Source: Macrotis lagotis (taxonomy: Eukaryota; Chordata; Mammalia; Peramelemorphia; Peramelidae). From it: a stretch of DNA of 64,000 bases. Numbering within the stretch: position 1 is the stretch's first letter; each line of letters opens with the position of its first letter. The stretch is from contig NC_133661.1 of assembly GCF_037893015.1 (NCBI RefSeq), positions 180,832,508-180,896,507 on the forward strand. The letters are read 5' to 3'. Made by a program: the position numbers and the translations under genes. Positions 1 to 13,210 of this stretch are shown piece after piece. The notes under the pieces were generated by a model. It did not search any database. It was not told the origin of the DNA and was given only the letters and a program-made list of their open reading frames with translations.

Positions 1-239
1 ATATCATACCATTATTATTTGAGAATATGAAATAAGCCAAGTTAATCCTCCATTCTTCCCCTTTCTGTACCCATCTTTTCTTCTGTTTGCCTCCATCCCC
101 GTCTTTATGCCTCTGACCAGTGTCCATGTAAATCTCTTACTGCCTAGAGCTCTAGGAGGGAAGTGAAGCACTGTTCCTAGACCTATTCTACATTAGTAAT
201 TCGCTTTATTTCCAATCCCCTTATTTCCAATCCAATCCT

Positions 240-1033
240 CCAAATGTTTTCTGGACATTTCCACCTGGATGTTGCCTCACTAGCTCAAATTCAACATGTC
301 TAGAATTGAATTTATATTTTTTTCCCTCAAAACCTAATCCTTCCTGTTTCTTTGATAACCCCAGGATTTTCTCCAGTAGTAGAGATTTGAAACCTCAAAG
401 TTTCCTTCCATTCATTCTCTCCTTTGCTCTCCATTTCCAAGAATTTTCAAAGGCCTATCATACCTATCTCCATCTCTAGCATTCATATGCTCTGACTCAC
501 TCAAATGGCCAACACTCTAATTTAGGCCCTCCTTCATCAATCTCTCACCTTTACCCAGCTTTACCCAAAATAATCTTCCTAATAATGCACTGATCTGGCC
601 ATGTCACTCCTCTATCTCAAAAATTTTCAGTCACTCCCTATTAACCTTAGCATAGATTTCTTAGCTTCACATTTAAGTCCCTCACCACTACCACCATCTA
701 AAAACAGACTAATTTCCTACTTAGTTCACACCACTTTCTTTCACATATTCTATTTTCAAGCAAAATTTGCCTAGGAGCTGTTTTGTGATTTAGTTCTTCC
801 ATCTTTTGCTTCTTTGTACTTCAAACAAGCAATCCCTAGTGGCTAGAATTCAATCTCTTCTCTTTTCTTCTTGCCATAGTCCCCATCTTTATGGAATCAA
901 TTCAGGAGTTACTGCCTGCACAAACTCTTCCTTGGGCCTCACAGCTAAAGTGATTTCTCCTTTTTTGATATTTTCTAGAACAATTTATCTGGATTTCTCC
1001 TTTACACCATGAGACTCTAACTTATATTATACT

Positions 1034-1081
<48 letters not shown>

Positions 1082-1190
1082 CATTTCCCTCTAATTTATT
1101 ATCTTGTCAACTCCTTCAGGTTATATGTCAGATTTATATTCATAAGACCTACTACAATGCCTCACACATAATAATAAAAATTAAATATTC
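240..1190 (+). repeat. L2 LINE, ORF2 end and 3'UTR
   Basis: A decayed L2 ORF2 C-terminus (TCTGGACATTTCCACCTGGA, TCAAATTCAACATGTCTAGA, GGCCATGTCACTCCTCTATC) runs into an L2 3'UTR. A (TA)n run interrupts it. Confidence 0.7.
1036..1079. repeat. (TA)n microsatellite
   Basis: About 21 uninterrupted TA units within an L2. Confidence 0.95.
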
Positions 1191-1494
1191 ATTAAATTGT
1201 GTATATTCTAGATCATCCTGATTCCCTTTTTTTTCCTTCAGTTTTTGAGAAAAGAATCTTCTTTATGAATGTCCCTTATTCAAAGTATCATTGAGGCTTA
1301 AGGCTATATGATAATTCCAGGGAAGAATTCCCAACCCTTCCCATCTGAGTGATTCTGTCAGGATTTGCTTAGTCCCCATACTAAGAATGAGAAGACTCTG
1401 TTATGACCTTAGGCAACTCATTTCTCCTCCCTGAGACTCCTTGGCTTCCTTCTCTCCAAAAGAAAGTTGGAATAAATGGTTACCTTTCAACTCA

Positions 1495-1690
1495 AATAGA
1501 ATAGTCTGATGGAAAGGGCTCTGGACCTGAAGTAAGAAAACTAAGTCTGAGTCAAGGTCTCAATATTTACTATGTAAGTGATCATGGGCAAGTCACTTAA
1601 AATTACCTCTTCATTTTAAAAAATGGTAATAATAGTACTTTGACCTCTTCTTCACTTGGGAATGAAGGAATTTTTAGGACTTCTTTATGA
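1495..1690 (+). repeat. MIR
   Basis: GGGCTCTGGACCTGAAGTAAG, GATCATGGGCAAGTCACTTA and an ATGGTAATAATAGTACTTTG core match MIR. Confidence 0.75.
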
Positions 1691-1779
1691 AGAGTAACAA
1701 AACAGTAACAACAACAAAAAAACCCTTTAAAAGCCATGCAAATGTAAGTTGTTATTCTGAGGGTCAGGTCCTGAACTTG

Positions 1780-2873
1780 GTGATAGAGAGATGACATAGT
1801 ACTGGTAGAGAACAGTCAGCATCTGGTAAGATATCTGGATGGAGTGAACCTCAAAGGAGAGAAGTTGCAAAGGTACAATAATAGGATAATATGGAAGTGA
1901 TAGTGGGGAGCACGAAGTATGTCATTTCTTCTGTTGTAGTATGTCCAAGGATTGAGTAAATGTTCTTCTGAGACTCAGGAAAGTGGGCAAGAATTTTAAG
2001 AGGAACCAAACAGGTTCCTAAGCATTTCCACCTCAGAAATTGGCAAATCAGAACTGATTTATGGTTTTGTTAATTGTCTAGACTTAAGAAATTGAAAGAC
2101 AAAGAGCTAATGATGTACCTCAAACTTCCAAGTATATTATGAATGCACTTTTCCCCCTAGAGAGACAGTTATTAAACATAAACCAGCACACCTTTAGAGC
2201 CAGGTTTCTAATAGCCAAAAGGAAAATGAAAGTCTAAGGAGTCTAATATGAAGGGCAATTTATTAATATAACCTTCCTCTAATATGTACTCAGCATCCAC
2301 TGAAAGCCATGGATCCTGAACCTCCACCAATGGTTGTTTTTTTTTCTTAGTAAGCCAGAGAATATAATTAATTCAAAATGAAAAAGTAAAGCAAGAAAAA
2401 TCATAATAGGACATTGCCCCTCCTTCACTGCAGAAATACAAGGCATACATTTAAATACAAGTGTGTATCTTTGGGGGAAATGGGCTGGGGGAAGGAGGCA
2501 ACTCACCTTTCTGATGCAAAAGGATGACTATATCTTCTGGTGATGTCATCTCACTGCTCTGACTACATGGGTATGGCATCTGCACTATGCTCTAAGTCTG
2601 TCAATTTATAGTAAATAGAACTTTACCCTGATAAGGAGAAGCTGACAGGTTTTTAGTCATAGACACTCCACCCAGTTTACAAAAGCCAAGCAGAGAAAGT
2701 TCCAAGTCTAAGACTGTCTTTTCTCTTTAACACCTAGGCCTAGCTTTAGATCAAAGCTCTCCATTATAGACAACTAGACACTTAGGGTTCTATATTCCCA
2801 CACTCTCTCATTTAGCACACAAATTAATATGTCAGGACATAAGGCAAGATAAGGAAGCAAGGTTGTTGTTCTC
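1780..2873. other. No recognisable gene or repeat
   Basis: AT-rich unique-looking sequence. Open frames are short and match no family. Confidence 0.5.
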
Positions 2874-2890
2874 CACTAGCCATTATTCTT

Positions 2891-3057
2891 TAGTTTTTTG
2901 TTTTTTGCTTATTAGCTTTTTGCAAGGCAAACGGGGGTTAAGTGGCTTGCCCAAGGCCACATAGCTAGGAAATTAAGTGTCGGAGACCAGATTTGAACCC
3001 AGGTACTCCTGACTCAAGGGTCGGTGCTTTATCTACTACACCACCTAGCCGCCACGT
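2891..3057 (-). mobile_element. tRNA-derived marsupial SINE
   Basis: Reverse SINE flanked by a perfect 17-bp repeat CACTAGCCATTATTCTT (2874-2890 and 3058-3074). Confidence 0.93.
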
Positions 3058-3074
3058 CACTAGCCATTATTCTT

Positions 3075-4124
3075 GCCTCTATTACACATTTTTACTACAT
3101 CAACAAAGAATAATTGTTTGGCATTGTATTTTGGACATCAGAAAAACCCATCATAACAACAGAATGTGGTTCCATGGGGAAAAATCAAAGTGAAGATAGA
3201 ATAGGATAGGGACAAAGGAATGATGGGGCTGCCATGGATGGGTATTAAGGAATGGGGAAGGACAGACAAGAAATGGAACTCCTGCCTAAGTAACTTATAA
3301 TTCTTAATCACAAGCAAAATAGTATGCTAGATGCTAGGGACAAAACCAAAAGTGAAATAAATTACTTTAAAGAAGCAGGAATTACAAAAGTTAATAATGT
3401 CTTACAATTCATTAGTCAGGAACAGAAGTCTTTAAGTAGGTTGTAGAACATTTCTAGGCTTTCAAACAGTCAATGAACAGAGTAAGCTGGACCAAAAGTA
3501 AGACAGAGGACAAAAGATGATAGAGTCTAAAGGTCAAGGATAAGAGGAAAAATACCCCCCCTCCCATTCTATGTCACAGTTAACCAGAATTCATAAACTA
3601 TTTCCCTTTCCACAGAAAATTTTTGAAAGAAGCAATTTTTTTCTAACAATGAGGAAAATAGGTCCATTAGTCTCATTTGTTAATGTATCACTAAGAACCA
3701 GTCAATCCAAAATATAGTTAATGAAACAAATCTATAATCTTTGAAATTAATACAGTCTCCTTCCTCAAGCTAATAAATTTTAGTAGCATGTGATATTAAA
3801 AAGAGCCAAAAGGAAAAGATAGTCACCTAAGAGTCTAGGAAAGGATAGTTGATGAAAAATAAATGATCAGTAGAAAAATTAATAAATAGCCAAGAAAAAG
3901 AGACCATAAAAGACAAAAGACTTCAACTGGATTATATAAGCTAAAAATTTTTTTACAAAAATAATATTAATAAAGCTCAAATCATGAAATTGAGGAAAAA
4001 TCTGACATCTAAAATCTGTAGAAAATGAATATACATGTGTATGTGTCTGTATTTGCATGTGTTTGTAATCAAAATTTCTTCCCCAGTAGATTTCTTTAAA
4101 GGAAGAAATATTGAATATTTTTAG
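3075..4124. other. No recognisable gene
   Basis: Purine-rich, AT-rich sequence with a weak old repeat near 3310-3390. The A-rich 3780-4120 stretch may be LINE debris. Confidence 0.4.
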
Positions 4125-4275
4125 AAACCTGAAAAAAGATGTTCAAAATCACTAATAATAAGAAAAATGCAAATTAAAAACAATTTTGAGATTTTACCTT
4201 AAAATTGCTAACAAAGATAATGAAAAAATAGAAACTAATTGTATGAAACATGTAGAACTACAGACATATTAATTC
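4125..4275 (+). repeat. L1 ORF2 C-terminal fragment
   Basis: AAAATCACTAATAATAAGAA and ATGCAAATTAAAAACAATTT, then a GCTAACAAAGATAATGAAAA block typical of L1 ORF2 ends. Confidence 0.65.
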
Positions 4276-4695
4276 TTTACTATAGACCCTCTGACTCCAG
4301 AGTGAAGATGTAAAAAGAAATAAACAGATTTATTTATGAAGTTGCTACAAACACAAAATAGAGAAGGTGAAAGGAAGTTAAGAATTCTTTAAAGGTCATG
4401 TGGGGGTTGAGCACAATAGTTTAGACCAGACAGTCCAGCTGCTATATAGATCACATAGAAGAAGCAAGGGATACAAGGTAAGAAAGTGAGACACATCACA
4501 TTCCCCTTAAATCACCTTCTAGGGTCAGTGGAAGGGACAGCCTTTTTAAGAGTGGTAGGGGTCTTGTATTAGAGAGGTTGCTTGTAGGAGGAGTGGCTGT
4601 ATTAAGGACTCCTACCTGGCTTAAGGTAATATTTTATCTCGCCTGTGAAATTTAACCTCAGCCACAGGTGAGTATATGGCTAGGGTCAAAGTAAA
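4270..4695 (-). repeat. Possible solo LTR
   Basis: Read on the minus strand, a promoter-like AT/GC mix leads to TCATAAATAAATCTG, a T-rich block and a CTCTGGAGTCAGAGGGTCTA end, like an LTR's R-U5. No TG/CA termini or target repeat were confirmed. Confidence 0.3.
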
Positions 4696-4699
4696 GGAA

Positions 4700-5702
4700 A
4701 CATTTTAACAGTGCAGAGAAGATGACAAAAATCATTTCCAAAATATATATAAGATTACAATATTCCAACACTTTACCAATGCAGAAAAAATTACAAAAAT
4801 TTGGTTCCAATTATATTTTCTCTGTGTCCATATTTCCCTGCATCAGAGCTATGAACTTGTTCAAAAATCCAGAAAAAGAATTTAGAATTATGCAAAAAAA
4901 TTACTAAATTTTTCATATGCTTTAACTCACAGAATACACTACCAGGATTGGACTCTAAGGAAGGTATGGATAGTAGAAAGTGATCGAGATGTACAAAAAT
5001 GGGCATAGCATCATTACTTGTGAAAGCAAATGGCTGAAGAGATTATGTGCTAAACAAGGAATTATGCAAAGGAAATTGATGCTACTATGCTCTGTTAGGA
5101 TTGGAAATCTAAAGACTTCAAAGAAACTTAGGAAGACTTGAATAATACAAAGTGAGAAAAGAACAATGTACACTTTTCTTTAACAATGCATTTATACATG
5201 TGTGTGTTTAAGTCAACATGGAGAAGCAACAAATCCTAGGTCAAATTTTAAAACCAATGTGAGTAATGAACTCAAAGTTGAAGGACACATCCTTCCTGTT
5301 CATTAACATTGATTACTACCATTTAAGGAGGAATGTACTTGATAAGGGAGATTGTTTGGGGATTTGTTAATGATTTGTGTCAAAATAACATAAATCAATT
5401 AAAAAAACAAAAATGGAAAGAAGTTGTCAGTGTATCTTCCACACTGACCTAGAAAAAGGATGTGTTGCCTGGACAACCATGAGTTCTCATTTAAATAGCA
5501 GGTATATTCCTTTGGAGGAGAATGGTTGCTTATTAGACTGCTTATTAGACTGCTTTAAACAGAATGAGAACTGAGCAACATAGTCCCCATGAACACAATA
5601 TTATAGAAGAGCATGATAATAGATACTTTCAAATTTTTAAAAATGTTTTTAAAACAAAATTTAAAATTTTAATTTTAAAATGTTTTTAAATTTTTTATTT
5701 TG
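4700..5702. other. No recognisable gene
   Basis: AT-rich sequence with overlapping short frames on both strands and no family resemblance. Confidence 0.4.
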
Positions 5703-5945
5703 TTATTGCTTAGTAGTTTCAGTTGTGATCAACTCTTCATGACCTTATTTGGGGTTTTCTTGACAAAGAAACTGGAGTGGTTTGCCATTTCCTTCTCCCT
5801 CTCATATTACAGATGAAGGAACTGAGGTCAATAGTTAAGTGACTTAGTCACACAACTAGTAAGTGCCCGATGCCAGCTTTGAACTCAGGTCTTCCTGACT
5901 CCAGGCCCAGAATTCTATATACTGTGCTAACTAGCTTCTTACACT
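5703..5945 (-). mobile_element. CORE-type tRNA-SINE
   Basis: Reverse copy with GGGGTTTTCTTGACAAAGA, TGGTTTGCCATTTCCTTCTC and a tRNA-like end. Same family as 13211-13460. Confidence 0.85.
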
Positions 5946-6883
5946 TGTTACAAATACCTAATTTTAATGTCAGAAAATTCTAAGTCATAAAGGTATTTTT
6001 GTAATGTCAAATCCATGATGATTTGTTTGTAATAAACTTGTCATGAGAGATAAAAATGCTGGCTATTTTCATGAAGGAGTCATAAGTTTTTAAACTTACA
6101 TAGGACACACAAAACTTGCTTATCCAAGTTTTGCTATATGTAAAGGGCCTGAGCGGACTCATACCCTAACCTGACTATGTCAGTGACTTTGTCACTGTCA
6201 CTTGGTGGTTATAGATGGAATCTCATCATCTCAGTGGATTTCTTTATGTGACACATTCAACACCAGACATGGAGAAACCCAAGAACTCTGAAAAAGAGCT
6301 TTGAAAACTATTTCTCAAAAAATAATAATAATAATAATAATAATAATAATTTTAAAAAAAAGAAAGCTATTTCTGTCCTTTTCTGATGGCCTCTCTTTCC
6401 CCTAATAAGCACACCATCTTTCATCAAATCCAAGAGATTCTCTTCTTCCCAAGGTAGTCTTCCTATCAATTAAATGGACAGATAGTAACCCTATCTGCAA
6501 AGATTCATGATATGTACTGTGGTGGACACAAAAATAGGATGATCCATAGTCTCTGGTGCTTTTGATCTAATTAAGGAAATCCAAATAAAACTCATGGAAC
6601 TGACTACAATGTTGCAATGAACTTAGTAAAAATTGAGAATAGAGAAATTAGCAGAAGCTAGAGTGATGGGAATTACATGATGGAGAGAGTGAAAGCTAAG
6701 TTAGGCCTTGAAAAATATATAGAATTTACATTTGGGGAGGGGAATTGCAGGCAAGAACAATATAAAGTTAGGAAAGACAATTGCGTGTATAGGAGAGAGT
6801 GAGAGATTGACCAGACTAGAGAGCATGAGGCGAGTTATGTAGTTATAAGAATGAGATAAAAATGGACTTCTTTCATGCAACGG
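5946..6883. other. No recognisable gene
   Basis: Unique-looking sequence apart from an AAT microsatellite. Confidence 0.4.
6316..6350. repeat. (AAT)n microsatellite
   Basis: About 11 AAT/ATA units beside an A run. Confidence 0.9.
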
Positions 6884-7097
6884 AAATGGATTTTCAGGGG
6901 CAGAACCTAAAAGGTGGAGTGAAGACAGGAAATCCCAGCAGCTCTCCCCCAAGACTACCCCAGACTACTTTTAAATAATGACTCTAACTAAATTCTAGAG
7001 TGGCAAAACTCACAGAAAAACTGAGTGAAACAATTTTCCAGTCCAAGACAACCTGGAAAATGCACAGGAAAGGTTTCTTACAGGTTAGAAAGCACCT

Positions 7098-7264
7098 GGG
7101 GTGGCTAGGTGGCGCAGTGGATAGAGCACCAGCCCTGGAGTCAGGAGTACCTGAGTTCAAATCTGGTCTCAGACAATTAATAATTACCTAGCTGTGTGGC
7201 CTTGGGCAAGCCACTTAACCCCATTGCCTTGCAAAAACCTAAAAAAAAAAAAAAAAAAAAAAAA
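7098..7264 (+). mobile_element. tRNA-derived marsupial SINE in HAL1 copy 1
   Basis: Full-length SINE with A and B box regions and a long A tail. The flanks AGCACCT and GGACCT suggest a worn target duplication. Confidence 0.9.
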
Positions 7265-8187
7265 GGACCTCAGAGCAGTCCCACCACCAAAGAAAACCCA
7301 GTTCTAGTTCCAGTCATACAGGAACAGCTCTGGAGGCACCAGCATCCCTGGGGGTTCCTGGGTCTGTAGCTATGGGGTGGTTTCCAGACCTCTCAGAGCA
7401 GGGATTGCCAAGGACTACTTGGTAGGTCATCAGGGAAAACTCTGCTGCACCAGAGTGAGAGCTAAGCCCAGTCCAGTGCAAGCCTCAGAGCAGCTCCAGT
7501 TCCCGTGCATCAGGAGCAGGCCTGGGGAGCACCAGGCAGTGAGCCACCTGGCAACTGCTTCCAGAGAGCTCAGCCTTTAGACAATATCAGGGTTGGGAAG
7601 ACCAAAGAGGTCTCTTTGCTATCTCTGAGTTGCTTTGCCCAGGTCACAGTCTTGGCCCTAGTCTCAGAAAAAGAAACTTTACTGCCATAGTGAGGCAGAG
7701 ATTTGCCTCATAGTTCCAGGGCAGAGAAGAGTACTTGTGGTCATCCACAGACCAGAGCACAGGTCAGGAGAGCAGCCAGAGCCTCTCATACTTTCCTTGA
7801 AGGAATTGAGGTCCTGGGGGGGATGTCCCTGAAAATAGCTGTAAAAACTCAAAAACTCGAGAAAGTGTGTCCTCCACCCAGGAAGTAGAGCCCCCTTTAA
7901 CAAAACAGTAAAAGAAAAAAATTCAACCATAGCCAATTACTTTGGATCTATGGCAGATCAAAACACATACTCAAAAGATAACAAAGTCAAAGTTTCTATA
8001 TCCAAAGGCTCCAAGAAGAACGTGAATTGATCTCAGACTATAGAAGAGCTCAAAAAAATTTTGAAAATCAAGTAAGGGAGATAGAGGAAAAAATGGTAAG
8101 AGAAATGAAAGTGATTCAGGAAAATAATGAAAACCCAGCAATTTGGTGAAGGAGAATACAAAAAAATACTCAAGGAAATAGCATCTT

Positions 8188-8350
8188 GGGGTGGCTAGGT
8201 GGTACAATGGATAGAGCACCAGCCCTGGAGCCAGGAGTACCTGAGTTCAAATCCAGCCTCAGACACTTAATAATTACGTAGCTGTGTGGCCTTGGGCAAG
8301 CCACTTAACTCCATTGCCTTTCAAAATCCTAAAAGGAAAAAAAAAGAAAA
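8188..8350 (+). mobile_element. tRNA-derived marsupial SINE in HAL1 copy 1
   Basis: Full-length SINE flanked by AGCATCTT (8180-8187 and 8351-8358). Confidence 0.9.
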
Positions 8351-8524
8351 AGCATCTTAAAAATCCAGTTTAGATCAAAAGGAAAAAAAGCAGTCCATAA
8401 AGTCAATGAGAAGAAGAATACCTTAAAAAGTAGAATTGGCCAGATGGAAAAGAGATACAAAAGCTCTCTGAAGAAAAATAATTCCTTAAATTGTAGAATG
8501 AAGCTAAGGGAAGCTGGTGACTTT

Positions 8525-8687
8525 TTTTATTTTTTTTTTTTTAGGTTTTTGTAAGGCAAACAGGGTTAAGTGGCTTGCCCAAGGCCACACAGCTATGTAA
8601 TTATTAAGTGTCTGAGACTGGATTTAAACCCAGGTACTCCTGACTCCAGGGCCAGTGCTTTATCCACTACGCCACCTAGCCGCCCCT
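8525..8687 (-). mobile_element. tRNA-derived marsupial SINE in HAL1 copy 1
   Basis: Reverse SINE starting with a poly-T run. Flanked by GAAGCTGRTGACTTT (8510-8524 and 8688-8702). Confidence 0.92.
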
Positions 8688-10132
8688 GAAGCTGATGACT
8701 TTGTGAGAAATCAAGAAACAATAAAATAAAACCAAAAGAATGAAAAACTAGAAAAAAATGTGACCTGGAAACTAACCTGGAAAAAAGATCCAGGAGAGAT
8801 GATTTAAAAATTATTGAGTTACCTGAAAGTCATGACCAGGAAAAGAGCCTAGACTTCATTTTGCAAGAAATAATCCAGGAAATTTGCCTTGATATCCTAA
8901 AAGCAAAGAGTAAAATAGAAATTGAGGGAATTCACCAATCACCTCCTGAAAGATTCCAAAATAAAAACTCCCAGGACTATTATAGCCAAATTCTAGAATT
9001 CCCAAGTCAAGGAGAAAATATTACAAACAACCAGAAAGAAAAAATTCAAATATTGTGGAGCTACAATCAGGACTTAGCAACTTCTACAATTAAGGGTTCA
9101 TAGGACTTGGAAGATAATATTCCAGAAAGCAAAAGAGCTTGTATTACAACCAAGAATCAACATTCTCTTTCAAGGGAAAAGATGTATATTCAATGAAATA
9201 GGGGACTTTCAAACTTTCCTGTAGAAATGACCAGAACTGAACAGAAAGTATGATTTTCAAGTATAAGATTCAGAAGATGCGTAGACAGGGTGAACAGGAA
9301 GGGCAAATCATGAGGGACTTAATGATGTTTAACTGCTTGTATTCCTACATGGGGAAAATGATACTGATAACTCATATGAACCTTCTTGGTTATTAGGGCA
9401 GTTAGAAGAGCAAATATAGACAAGACACAAGAGGGAAATGAATTTGAAGGTATAATATATTTAAAAGATGAAACTAATGGGAGAAAGAAATGTGCTGGAA
9501 GAAAGGGAAAGGTGAGGTAGAATGAGCTAAGTTATTTTATATAAAAGAGGCAAAAAAAAGTTTTTGCAATGGAGTGTAAGGGGTGGGGGAAGATGAGGGA
9601 GAATGAGTGAGACATTCTCATTGGAAGTGGATCAAAGAGGAAATAACATGCTCAAATGGGTATAGAAATCTATCTTACTCTAGTGGAAAATAGCAGAGTA
9701 AATGAATGGGAGAAAGGAGACAGGGGAAGAGGGGAGGGGGTGTGGGTGATAAAAGAAAGGAAAGATCATGGGAGAGGGTAGTGAAATACAACACACTTTT
9801 GATGAGGGACAGGGTGAAAGGAGAGAGAATAGAATAAATGGGGGTGAGGAGGAATAGGATGGAGGGAAATACAGCTAGCAATAGTAACTTTTGGAAAAAA
9901 TATTGAAGCAATTTCTCTGATGGACTTATGATAAAGAATACTATCCATCCCAAAGACAGAACTGATGGTATCTGAATATGACTGAAGCACATTTTTTTCT
10001 CTCTATTTTTCTTGAAGTTTTCCTTTCTTGGTGTGTGTGGGGGGGGGGGGGGAATTAAGTTTACTTTTACAACATGACTATTGTAGTAATGTGAAAAAAA
10101 TTAAATAAAATTAATTTTTTTAAAAATGGATT

Positions 10133-11016
10133 CTTCTTCCCAATTTCTACATTTCTTTTCTTCTATTTCCTAGCACAAGAAACATTTGACTCCTCCATCA
10201 TTCCCCACATTCAACCTATTACCTTGCCTTATTGAGTCTTATTTCTTTGATATATAGCTGTCCAGTCCATCTTTCTCTGCAATAATTCCTTCAGACCCCT
10301 CTCAGGTACTCTTTGAGAAGCTCATACTACAATGCAAACTCTATGCCAATATTAATCTATGATTCCCTTGAAAAAGAGCTAACCTCCACAAAATAGTACA
10401 GGTTGGTGGGAAAAACAGATATGTTAAGTATCTCAGAAAAAGTTATTTAAACAGCTCAAGGAATGGACTCAGAAACAAACTACAGGACTCCTATAGAACA
10501 GTGGCTAGGACCCTGTGATTCAAAAAGTTTAAGGATCTCTTATTGTAGAGTAGAGCAGTAGAACTCAGCAATTATCTCAGTATTTCAGACAAAAGTCCCA
10601 CTTGAGCCTCATACAGCTGTGAAGAGAGCTTTGGGGAATATTACAAGCTCTCTAGAACAACTTAGCTGGTTGTTTATTAATTTGTGTATTAATATTGAAT
10701 GAATTTATTCTGAGAGGTGGTAAGAGTTCCCAAAATGCATACTGAGAAAGAAAGGAATTTGCTTTTTGACACTCTTTAAAGCATTGGTTACAAATTAATC
10801 CCTCCAGTCAGTGGTTAATGTGATGTCTCAGGCCTTGTAAGTACTCATTGAGTATTTATTGATTTATGTAGAAAGGAGTCCCAGAGCCACCAAGCCTCAA
10901 GCAATAAGACTTTCTCTTTCATTTTTTTTTTCCACTCTCCATCCCTCAGGCCTTCTGCTCAAATATCCTCTACTGATCTCAGATAAACACCTACCAGCTA
11001 TTGTGATATCTTGGGA
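10133..11016. other. No recognisable gene
   Basis: Nothing identified. No splice-bounded exon-like frame. Confidence 0.4.
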
Positions 11017-11027
11017 AGGAGCATTAA

Positions 11028-11187
11028 TTTTTTTTTTTTTTTTTAGTGTTTGCAAGGCAATGGTGTCAAGTGGCTTGCCCAAGGCCACACAGCTAGGTAA
11101 TTATTAAGTGTCTGAGGCTAGATTTGAACTCAGGTACTCCTGACTCCAGGGCTGGTGCTCTATCCTCTGCACCACCTAGCTGCCCCC
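11028..11187 (-). mobile_element. tRNA-derived marsupial SINE
   Basis: Reverse SINE after a T run, flanked by AGGAGCATTAA (11017-11027 and 11188-11198). Confidence 0.92.
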
Positions 11188-11319
11188 AGGAGCATTAAAT
11201 TTTTAAAACTCCTGCTAACCCTGAGCCAAAAGAATGAGATTTATATGAGAAAACTATGCAGGAAAATGGGTTAGGAGGAATACTACTTAACTCAGGGACT
11301 TGAAGTATTGTGATTAAAA

Positions 11320-11838
11320 TTGTGTATAGAAATCGAAGGGATACCCATCAATGGGGAGGTTGATGACTGAACAAATTATGATTTATGATTGTTTTGGAAT
11401 TTTGTTGTATTGTAAGAAATGATGAGGGGAATAGTTTCAGAAAAACCTGAGAAGATTTTATGCAAATTGAAGTGATTAGATCCAAGAGAACATTGTATAC
11501 AGTAATAGCAATATTGTAACAATGATCAACTGTGAAAGACACTTACTCTGCTCAATAAATACAATAATTCAAGACAATTCTGAAAGGCCCATGATGAAAA
11601 ATGCTATCCAACTACAGAGAGAACTGATGAAGTCTCAATTCAAGTTGAAACATTTTTTCACTTTATTTTTCTTGATCTATTTGTATATAAACTATGTATG
11701 TTGCATGGATTTCACATGTGTAATTAATATCACATTGTTTATTTCTCAATATGTAGATGAGGGGCAGGAAAGAGTGACAGAATTCAGAACTTTTTAAATG
11801 AATGATCAAAATAAATATGAATTTTTTTTAAAGAATTC
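11320..11838 (+). mobile_element. L1 3' end fragment
   Basis: Plus-strand L1 tail with CCAAGAGAACATTGTATACA, GATCAACTGTGAAAGAC and an oligo-A-rich end. Confidence 0.8.
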
Positions 11839-11845
11839 AGTTGTG

Positions 11846-11991
11846 GGGGCAGTGGCATAGTGGATCGAGCACCAGCCCTGGAGTCAGGGGAACCTGAGTT
11901 CAGATCCAGCCTCAGACACTTAATAATTTCCTAGCTGTGTGACCTTGGGCAAGCCACTTAACCCCATTGCCTTGCAAAAAAAAAAAAAAAA
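11846..11991 (+). mobile_element. tRNA-derived marsupial SINE
   Basis: Full SINE with poly(A) tail. Worn repeats GAATTCAGTTGTG and GAACTTAATTGTG flank it. Confidence 0.88.
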
Positions 11992-12851
11992 AGAACTTAA
12001 TTGTGCATGGAAAACCTGGAACTGTAATTGAAGATTTAGGTACTTCTTAGTGAAATCTACTTGCCATGTGTATGAGAATTCAACATTGCATGGCAGAGGC
12101 AACAAAGACTTCAGCAAAGGGTACCTGTGAGAGGAACACCATTGCAGGCAGCCAGGAAAACACATGTAAAAGTATTAAGACAGGGAAGGGCAGCAAAAAA
12201 TTAGGACATGGAAACATAAAGTTCTAATAAATAGTGCTTTTCTTTATAAGTCTTTTGGAACTGTCTTGCTCAGAATAGCTAAGTCATTCACAGCTGATCA
12301 TCATGCAGCATTGCTATTACTGCATACAATGTTCTTCTGGTTCTCCTCATTTCACTTTGCAACAGTTCCAGATTTTTCTAAAGACATCCTGCTCATTATT
12401 TCTTATAACACAATAGTATTCATTATATTCATATACTACAACTCATTTAGCCATTCCCCAATTGATGGTAGTCCCTCACTCTCTAATTCTTTTCCACTAA
12501 CCACTAAAAGCGCTACTGTAAATATTTTTATGCAAATAGGTTTTCCCCCTTTTCTTTGATTACTTAGTGATTAAAATAAAAACCTAAGAGTGGTTATTTC
12601 TGGGTCAAAGGGTGTACAGAGTTTTATAGTCCTTTGGACAATTGCTCTCTAGAATGGTTGGATCAGTTCACCAGAGTGAATTAATGTCTCAGTTTTCCCA
12701 CATCCACTCTAATATTTATCATTTTCCTTTTCTGTCACATTAGTCAATTTGATAGGTGTGAGATGCCACCTTAGGGTTGTTTAAACTTGCATTTCTCTAA
12801 TCAGTAGAAATTTAGAGCATTTTTTCCCATATGTCTAAAGATAGCTTTGAT

Positions 12852-12999
12852 GGGGCAGTTAGGTGGTACAGTGGATAGAGCACCAGCCTGGAGTCAGGAT
12901 GACCTGAGTTCAAATCTGACCTCAGATGCTTAATAATTACCTAGTTGTGTGATCTTGGGCAATCCACTTAATCACATAGCCTTGCATAAAACAAAAACA
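12852..12999 (+). mobile_element. tRNA-derived marsupial SINE in L1
   Basis: Flanked by AAAGATAGCTTTGAT at 12837-12851 and 13000-13014, a perfect 15-bp target duplication. Confidence 0.92.
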
Positions 13000-13210
13000 A
13001 AAGATAGCTTTGATTTCTTCATCTGAAAACTGCCTGTTTATATCTTTATCAACTGGGAAATGGCTTAGATTTCTATTTATTGGAAAAATTAGGCCTTTAT
13101 CAAAAAGACTTGTAAAAATTTCTTTCCCCAGGTTTCTGCTTTCCTTCTAATCTTGGCTGCATTGGTTTTGCTTGTACAAAACTTTTCAATTTGGTATAAT
13201 CAAAATTATA

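Larger units (their letters stand above)
6893..10123 (+). mobile_element. HAL1-like (half-L1) element, copy 1
   Basis: A 5' end GGGGCAG..CC..A.GGTGGAGTGAAGAC is followed by about 1 kb of 5'UTR and a decayed L1 ORF1 (coiled-coil-like Lys/Glu-rich part near 8000-8760, RRM-like part near 8800-9090: ELPESHDQEKS, LQEIIQEICLDIL). It then runs straight into a long purine-rich 3'UTR ending in oligo-A, with no ORF2. Flanked by AAATGGATT (6884-6892 and 10124-10132). It contains three SINEs and many stops. Confidence 0.8.

Noticed and set aside
9675-9992. Pro/Leu-rich minus-strand frame resembling a membrane protein
   Set aside because: Antisense of the HAL1 3'UTR; the equivalent region in the other copies gives similar artefacts.
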